This document shows, in pieces, positions 59,310 to 64,000 of a DNA stretch of 64,000 bases; position 1 is the stretch's first letter, and every line of letters begins with the position of its first letter. A program made the translations under genes and the position numbers. This DNA comes from Streptomyces sp. CB02980 (GTDB lineage: Bacteria; Actinomycetota; Actinomycetes; Streptomycetales; Streptomycetaceae). The notes under the pieces were generated by a model. It was not told the DNA's origin, did no database searches, and saw only the letters and a program-made list of their open reading frames with translations. Where the stretch lies: positions 248,001-312,000 of the forward strand of contig NZ_JACSCH020000003.1 of the NCBI RefSeq assembly GCF_014451325.2. Reading direction: 5' to 3'.

Positions 59310-60503
59310 TCAGGCGGGCACCACGTCCGCCACCACGCACGCCACGTTGTCCGGGCCGCCCAGGTCCCGCGCCAGCGCGACCAGGGCCTCCGCCGCCTCC
59401 TCCGGACCGACGCCCGCGGCGAGCGCGCGGCGGATGTCATCGGCCGGAGCGACCGCCGAAAGCCCGTCCGTGCACAGCAGATAGCGGTCGCCCGGCCGTG
59501 TCTCGTGCACTCCGAGCTCCGGCTCGGGCGGCACGTCCCCGCCGTCCAGGGCCTTCAGGAGCAGCGCCCGGTCGGGGCGGTCCGCCGCCTCGGCCGGGTC
59601 CAGTTCGCCCGCGTCGACGAGGGCCTGGACGACGGTGTGGTCACGGGTGAGGCGGACGAACGCGCCGTCCCGCAGCAGGTACGCCCGCGAGTCGCCCACG
59701 TGCGCGAGGGCCAGGCGGCCGCCCGTCCACACGGCCGCGGTCAGCGTCGTGCCCGACTCGGCAAGTCCGGAGACCGCGCCGTCGGCCGTGCGCACCGCGT
59801 CCTCCAGGGCGTTGAGCACGTCCCCGGCGCGCGCCGAGGGGGCCGGCGACGGTACGGCCTCCAGCGCTCCGACCGCGGCCAGCGCGGCCCGCTCGCCCTC
59901 GGGGCCGTACCCGTCCGCGACGGCCAGCAGGTGCGGGCCCGCGTGGGCCGCGTCCTGCTGGGCGGCGCGGACGAGGCCGCGGTCGAGCCGCACGGCGGTC
60001 CGCAGGACGAAGGCGGGCCGGCCGGCCATCCCGGTGGCCATCCCAGTGGCCGCCCCGGTGCTCGCCCCGGCGCTCGCGGTGCTCACCCCGTCGATCGCCT
60101 TGTCGGTCATCTCGTCGGTCATCTCGGTGGGTCCCTTCAGCCGGTCCACCAGGGAGGTCGCCAGATCCCGCCGCGCCGCCGTCTCCGACTCGACCCGCGC
60201 CCAGTAGCCGCGGATCGCACGGGCCGCGCCCGCCGCGTCCGACGCGTACAGCGCGCAGACCCGTCCCACCTCGGCGAGCGGCATGCCGATCCGCCGCAGC
60301 CAGGCGATCAGCCGGGCCCGTTCGAGCTGTTCCACGGCGTAGTAGCGGTAGCCGGTGAACGGGTCGACGCGGGCGGGCGGCAGCAGGCCGAGCTCGTCGT
60401 AGCGGCGCAGCGCCCTGGCGGAGAGCCGGGAGGCGCGGGCGAAGTCCCCGATGGTCAGCATCGGCCCGGACACGGGCGCAGGCATGAGCTCTTCGTCGCG
60501 CAC
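59310..60503 (-). CDS. MerR-type DNA-binding domain fused to a PP2C protein phosphatase
   Basis: A 397-residue fusion. GTG 60503 is chosen because GGGAGGAG stands 9 bases upstream; ATG 60485 is the alternative. Residues about 13-85 are a complete MerR winged helix (TIGDFARASRLSARALRRYD, DPFTGYRYYAVEQLERARLI, IGMPLAEVGRVC) with a coiled-coil to about 125. After a Thr/Gly/Ala linker, residues about 165-397 form a PP2C phosphatase: AVADGYGPEGERAALAAV, LAHVGDSRAYLLRDGAF, LLCTDGLS and GGPDNVACVVADV keep the metal-binding Asp residues. A phosphatase joined directly to a DNA-binding domain would link Ser/Thr dephosphorylation to transcription. Confidence 0.92.
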   Translation of the reverse strand: MRDEELMPAPVSGPMLTIGDFARASRLSARALRRYDELGLLPPARVDPFTGYRYYAVEQLERARLIAWLRRIGMPLAEVGRVCALYASDAAGAARAIRGYWARVESETAARRDLATSLVDRLKGPTEMTDEMTDKAIDGVSTASAGASTGAATGMATGMAGRPAFVLRTAVRLDRGLVRAAQQDAAHAGPHLLAVADGYGPEGERAALAAVGALEAVPSPAPSARAGDVLNALEDAVRTADGAVSGLAESGTTLTAAVWTGGRLALAHVGDSRAYLLRDGAFVRLTRDHTVVQALVDAGELDPAEAADRPDRALLLKALDGGDVPPEPELGVHETRPGDRYLLCTDGLSAVAPADDIRRALAAGVGPEEAAEALVALARDLGGPDNVACVVADVVPA

Positions 60504-60634
60504 GACTCGATTCTCCTCCCTGTACCGGGCCTTCCGCCCGGCACGCCAGATGCTGGGCCTTCCCCGCGGGGGAAGGTCAACCGCGAGGCGGCGCACGCCG
60601 TGCGCCCGGCTGCCGCCCGGCGCATGATGCCCTC

Positions 60635-61006
60635 ATGGACATCAGACTCGAACTGATCGGCGTGCCCGTCACCGACATCGACCGGGCCAAGGCCTTCTAC
60701 GAGCGCGTGGGCTTCCACGCCGACCATGACATCCCGGTCAGCGACGACATCCGCTTCGTCCAGATGACCCCGCCCGGCTCGGCCTGTTCGATCGCCTTCG
60801 GCAAGGGGATCACGGAGATGGCCCCGGGCTCCCTGGACAACATGCAGGTCGTCGTCACCGACATCGAGGAGGCCCACCGCGAGCTCTCCGGCCGCGGAGT
60901 CGAGGTCAGCGGGATCGACGACCAGCCCTGGGGTTCCTTCGTCTACTTCGCCGACCCGGACGGCAACCGCTGGGCGGTCCAGCAGACCACCCCGCGCGGG
61001 AAGTAG
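60635..61006 (+). CDS. VOC family (glyoxalase-like) protein
   Basis: A 123-residue single VOC chain: LELIGVPVTDIDRAKAFYER, IRFVQMTPPGSACSIAFGKG, MQVVVTDIEEAHRELSGRG and VYFADPDGNRWAVQQ, with the His and Glu-type positions of a small metal or ligand site partly kept. ATG 60635 follows GCGCATGATGCCCTC without a strong ribosome binding site. It is divergent from the MerR-PP2C gene, which might regulate it, and converges with the ABC permease gene. Confidence 0.88.
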   Translation: MDIRLELIGVPVTDIDRAKAFYERVGFHADHDIPVSDDIRFVQMTPPGSACSIAFGKGITEMAPGSLDNMQVVVTDIEEAHRELSGRGVEVSGIDDQPWGSFVYFADPDGNRWAVQQTTPRGK

Positions 61007-61013
61007 CGGTCCG

Positions 61014-61877
61014 TCACTTGCGGTTGTAGAGCCGCATGGTGATCGCCCCGAAGACGAGCACGAGCACCGCCGACCACCCGAGCGACCAGGCGATGTCCGC
61101 GGCGGGCCAGTTGCCCGCCATCAGTTCGCGTACCGCCGTCGCCAGGTGGGTCACCGGGCTGTTGTTGACGAAGGCCTGGAGCCAGCCCGGCATCGTCTTC
61201 GGGTCGACGAAGACGTTCGACAGGAACGTCAGCGGGAAGATCACCATCATCGAGACGCCCATGACGGACTTCTCGCTGCGCAGCAGCAGACCGAACATGG
61301 TCCAGATCCACGAGAACGCGAACGAGAAGATCACCAGCAGCGCGACCCCGAGCAGCACGCCCACTATCCCGCCGTCCGGCCGGTAACCGATGAGCATGCC
61401 GACGGTCAGCATCACGGCCGAGGCGATCAGATAGCGGACGACGTCGCCGAGGAGATAGCCGACCATCGGCGCCGGCCGCCAGATCGGCAGGGTGCGGAAG
61501 CGGTCGAAGACGCCCTTCTCGATGTCGGTGTTGACCGAGACCCCCGTGTACATCGTGATCATCACGACGCTCATCACGAGGATGCCGGGCAGCAGGAACT
61601 GGATGTACGAGGAGACCGAGCCGGCCAGCGCACCTCCGAAGAGGTACGTGTACATCAGCACCATCATGATCGGGAACGCCGTCACATCGAACAGCTGCTC
61701 CGGCACGTGCTTGATCTTCAGCATGGCCCGCCAGCCGAAGGTCATCGAGGCGGAGAGCGCGCTGGGGCGCGGCGGGCGGGAGTGGCCCACGAGCAGCGCC
61801 GCGAGTTCGTCCGCCTTCGGGGCGACGAAGTCGAGCGTGTCGGTCGTCGGGGTGTCCTTGCCGGTGGTGACGGTCAT
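61014..61877 (-). CDS. ABC-2 type exporter permease (DrrB-like)
   Basis: A 287-residue membrane subunit with six helices (for example [20 protein letters not shown] and [20 protein letters not shown]), the ABC-2 motif [20 protein letters not shown] and a C-terminal pair ending [10 protein letters not shown]. It forms the channel for the ATPase encoded upstream. ATG 61877 overlaps that gene's stop (61874) by 4 bases. The drug or lipid exported is not known. Confidence 0.93.
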   Translation of the reverse strand: MTVTTGKDTPTTDTLDFVAPKADELAALLVGHSRPPRPSALSASMTFGWRAMLKIKHVPEQLFDVTAFPIMMVLMYTYLFGGALAGSVSSYIQFLLPGILVMSVVMITMYTGVSVNTDIEKGVFDRFRTLPIWRPAPMVGYLLGDVVRYLIASAVMLTVGMLIGYRPDGGIVGVLLGVALLVIFSFAFSWIWTMFGLLLRSEKSVMGVSMMVIFPLTFLSNVFVDPKTMPGWLQAFVNNSPVTHLATAVRELMAGNWPAADIAWSLGWSAVLVLVFGAITMRLYNRK

Positions 61878-62842
61878 GCCGTCGTTCCTTTCCTGTCCGT
61901 CAGTGCCAGGAAGACCTCGTCGAGGCTGGGCTGGCCCAGCGCGAAGTTGTCGACGGTGATCCCGGCCCGCGCCAGCTCCGCAAGGGCGCGTGCGGCCTGC
62001 TCGGCGGCGCCGAGGTCCGTTCCGTGGCCGTTGACGGTGGCGGTGAGCGCCACCGGGTCGGAGTCCAGCTGGACGGTGGCGTTCAGGGCGTCCACGATGA
62101 CCCGCCGGGCCTCGGGCCGCTGCTCGGGGTCCCGGAGGCGTACGTGCACGGAACCGGAGCCGACGGAGGCCTTCAGCTCGCCCTTCGTCCCCTCGGCGAT
62201 CACCTTGCCGTGGTCGATGACGGCGATCCGGGAGGCCAGCTGGTCGGCCTCGTCCAGGTACTGGGTGGTCAGCAGGACGGTGGTGCCCTGGGCGACCACC
62301 GCGCGGACGATGTCCCAGACCTGGTTGCGGCTGCGCGGGTCGAGGCCGGTGGTCGGCTCGTCGAGGAACAGCAGGTCGGGGGTGTTGAGGATGGACGCGG
62401 CGATGTCGATACGGCGCCGCATGCCGCCCGAGTAGTTCTTGACCTGCTTGTCGGCGGCCTCCGCGAGCCCGAACGCGGCGAGCAGCTGCGCGGAGCGCTC
62501 GCGGGCGGCGGGCCGGGTGTGGCCGAGCAGCCGGCCGAGCAGGACGAGGTTCTCGGTGCCGGTCAGGTCCTCGTCGACGGAGGCGTACTGCCCCGTGAGG
62601 CTCACCCGGCCCCGCACGGTGTCGGCGTCCTTGACGACGTCCTTGCCGAACACGCGGGCCCGGCCGCCGTCGGGGCGGAGCAGGGTGGCGAGCATCTTGA
62701 CGGCGGTGGTCTTGCCGGCGCCGTTCGGCCCGAGGACCCCGTACACGGTGCCGGTGGGCACGCGGAGGTCGATGCCGTCGACGGCGCGGTTGCTTCCGAA
62801 GACCTTGACCAGGCCCTCGGTCTCGATGGCGAGGTCGGTCAT
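61874..62842 (-). CDS. ABC transporter ATPase (daunorubicin resistance DrrA-like)
   Basis: A 322-residue ATP-binding subunit. Walker A is GPNGAGKTT, the Q loop [20 protein letters not shown], the signature [14 protein letters not shown], Walker [13 protein letters not shown] and the switch TTQYLDEA. The C-terminal 80 residues ([12 protein letters not shown]) are the DrrA-type regulatory extension. ATG 62842 has AGAGGATCCACGGT upstream. It forms an operon with the permease. An 11-bp perfect inverted repeat (62882-62892/62951-62961) lies in its upstream region. Confidence 0.95.
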   Translation of the reverse strand: MTDLAIETEGLVKVFGSNRAVDGIDLRVPTGTVYGVLGPNGAGKTTAVKMLATLLRPDGGRARVFGKDVVKDADTVRGRVSLTGQYASVDEDLTGTENLVLLGRLLGHTRPAARERSAQLLAAFGLAEAADKQVKNYSGGMRRRIDIAASILNTPDLLFLDEPTTGLDPRSRNQVWDIVRAVVAQGTTVLLTTQYLDEADQLASRIAVIDHGKVIAEGTKGELKASVGSGSVHVRLRDPEQRPEARRVIVDALNATVQLDSDPVALTATVNGHGTDLGAAEQAARALAELARAGITVDNFALGQPSLDEVFLALTDRKGTTA

Positions 62843-62881
62843 ACCGTGGATCCTCCAGGGGAAGAGGGCGCGGAGCAGACG

Positions 62882-62961
62882 CGCGCGGAAGAGAGCGCTC
62901 CTCCCAGTCTCCGTCGACCACCGCCGGACCGCCAGAGCGGCGGAGGCGCGTCTTCCGCGCG
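62882..62961. promoter_or_regulatory. Inverted repeat upstream of the ABC exporter operon
   Basis: CGCGCGGAAGA (62882-62892) and its exact complement (62951-62961) are separated by 58 bases in the 313-base gap 62843-63155. They could be paired operator sites for a distant regulator. The rest of the gap shows CCGGAGGA-N2-CGCGTCTC-type and GGGCCTTGCTCGGTG-type direct repeats but no gene. Confidence 0.4.
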
Positions 62962-63155
62962 GGGCGTCCCGGTGTGCCGCGAACGGGGCGGGGCGTTCCC
63001 GCGAGCCTGCTCCATGGGCCTTGCTCGGTGGGCCTGCTCGGTGACGCCCCCCGGAGGACCCCGTCTCCCGGAGGATCGCGTCTCCCCCGCCCGGCGGAGG
63101 CGGAACGGTCTTCGGGGCGACGGCCGGGGGCGGGGTCCGGCGGGACCCTGATCCC

Positions 63156-63731
63156 ATGATGAGAATCAAGGCCCTTCCCGACGTGCCCCGTTGGGCCGTC
63201 CTCGCCGCCCATGCCGTTCCGCTCGTCACCCTCCCGTCAGGGCTGTGGCGGCTCGCGCTCGTCGCCGGGCTGCCGGTCACCCAGGACGCGGACTGGGGTG
63301 CCGGCATGAGCGCGGGGGAGTCCGTGTACGTCGTCTCCCTCAGCGTCGTGTCCGAACTGCTCGCCTTCCTCACCCTGGGGCTCGTCCGCTCCTGGGGCGA
63401 GGTCTTCCCGCGGTGGATGCCGTTCCTCGGCGGGCGGCGGGTGAACCCGGCCGCCGCGACCGGCGCCGCCCTGGCCGGGGTGGCGGGGCTGTGCGCGATC
63501 GCCGCCTGGGGCGCGTACGCCTCGTACGCGGACCTGGGGCCCGGCATCCCCGCCACACCGGCCCAGGACGCCCTGCTGGTCGTCTGCTACGCGCCGCTCC
63601 TGGCCTGGCCGGTGCTGCTCGCCGCCGTGGCGGTCGCCTACCACCGGCGCCGCCGCGGCGGGAGGGGTCCTGCCGGGGGTGGGACCCGTCAGTACGGCGC
63701 GGGCCGTCCCTCGGCGTCCTCGTGGGTGTAG
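63156..63731 (+). CDS. Multi-pass membrane protein
   Basis: A 191-residue protein with about four helices ([80 protein letters not shown]) and a basic tail. ATG 63156 and ATG 63159 are adjacent; either works. Similar proteins appear beside Streptomyces transporters as uncharacterised membrane proteins. The 3' end overlaps the convergent gene at the window edge by 43 bases. Function unknown. Confidence 0.82.
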   Translation: MMRIKALPDVPRWAVLAAHAVPLVTLPSGLWRLALVAGLPVTQDADWGAGMSAGESVYVVSLSVVSELLAFLTLGLVRSWGEVFPRWMPFLGGRRVNPAAATGAALAGVAGLCAIAAWGAYASYADLGPGIPATPAQDALLVVCYAPLLAWPVLLAAVAVAYHRRRRGGRGPAGGGTRQYGAGRPSASSWV

Positions 63732-63991
63732 AAGAGGTAGTAGGCGCCGACGCCGTTGAGCGCGGCGAAGGCCAGCCCGAGTCCGCTCGACGACAGGACG
63801 CTGGCGCCCGACAGACTGAAGAGGAAACCGACCGCGATGCCCGTCAGGGACCCCCAGGCGGCGGCCCGTGCCTCGCGGGGCAGGGTGCGGCCGTAGCGCC
63901 GGAGGACGTAGATCCCGGCGCCGAGCACCACGGCCGAGATCAGGCCGAGCCACAGCTGCCCCAGGGTGGTGGCGCCGCCCTTGCGGACCAC
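63689..63991 (-). CDS. Small membrane protein at the window edge
   Basis: About 100 residues with three hydrophobic segments ([60 protein letters not shown]) and a polar tail. The frame is open to the window edge; GTG 63991 gives a sensible start (VRKGGATTLGQ) but an upstream start beyond the window cannot be excluded. Family unknown. Its 3' end overlaps the plus-strand gene 63156-63731 by 43 bases. Confidence 0.7.
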   Translation of the reverse strand: MVRKGGATTLGQLWLGLISAVVLGAGIYVLRRYGRTLPREARAAAWGSLTGIAVGFLFSLSGASVLSSSGLGLAFAALNGVGAYYLFYTHEDAEGRPAPY

Positions 63992-64000
63992 GGTCGCCGC

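Overview
The window is about 64 kb of a high-GC actinomycete chromosome, almost certainly Streptomyces. The reasons are strong GC3 coding bias, frequent GTG and TTG starts behind GGAGG-type ribosome binding sites, two ECF41-type sigma factors, paired cold-shock genes, a 24-residue bL37 ribosomal protein gene, a DUF6126 microprotein and a dispersed cobalamin locus with its riboswitch. No CRISPR array, transposase, integrase or complete tRNA gene was seen.

Region 1 (1-11.9 kb) is an accessory-looking block. It holds an MMPL exporter with a two-component system, then a cold-responsive group (cold-shock protein, DEAD-box RNA helicase, CBS protein, small conserved protein), a possible structured RNA, a MerR-type regulator, two small proteins and a degenerate cysteinyl-tRNA-synthetase-like protein. 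It is bounded by copies of a tRNA 3'-end-like sequence, two of them followed by the same hairpin (about 912-967 and 11.78-11.86 kb). These look like attachment-site scars of an integrative element.

Region 2 (11.9-30.7 kb) is a run of small regulator/target modules: MarR with a questin-oxidase-like enzyme, TetR with an NmrA-like reductase and an F420-type oxidoreductase, ECF41 with an FAD oxidoreductase, two tandem secreted FG-GAP proteins, ECF41 with a membrane protein, TetR with an alpha/beta hydrolase, and VOC-AraC-VOC. Several intergenic gaps contain clear palindromic or repeated operators. At 29.4-30.7 kb a second cold-shock cassette repeats three elements of region 1. The copy in region 1 includes a deletion pseudogene whose intact paralogue lies here.

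Region 3 (30.7-41.1 kb) carries a metallo-beta-lactamase-fold hydrolase, a GlxA-like regulator, an APC permease with a small membrane partner, a 2-hydroxyacid dehydrogenase, a GntR/DUF1648 pair with a duplicated operator, a hydrolase, a MarR/DoxX pair and an ABC-F protein preceded by a perfect 20-bp palindrome.

Region 4 (41.1-56.7 kb) is the corrin-ring locus. cobN lies behind a cobalamin riboswitch, cobG-cobH-cobIJ form a translationally coupled operon, and cobK, cbiD, cobM and cobL follow. Together they cover most steps from precorrin-2 to cobalt insertion. A secreted serine hydrolase, a secreted PA14/fibronectin protein, a hypothetical protein and the bL37 gene are interspersed.

Region 5 (56.8-64 kb) holds a DUF6126 microprotein, a flavin monooxygenase/FMN reductase pair, a universal stress protein, an unusual MerR-PP2C fusion, a VOC protein, a daunorubicin-type ABC exporter and two membrane proteins, the last touching the window edge.
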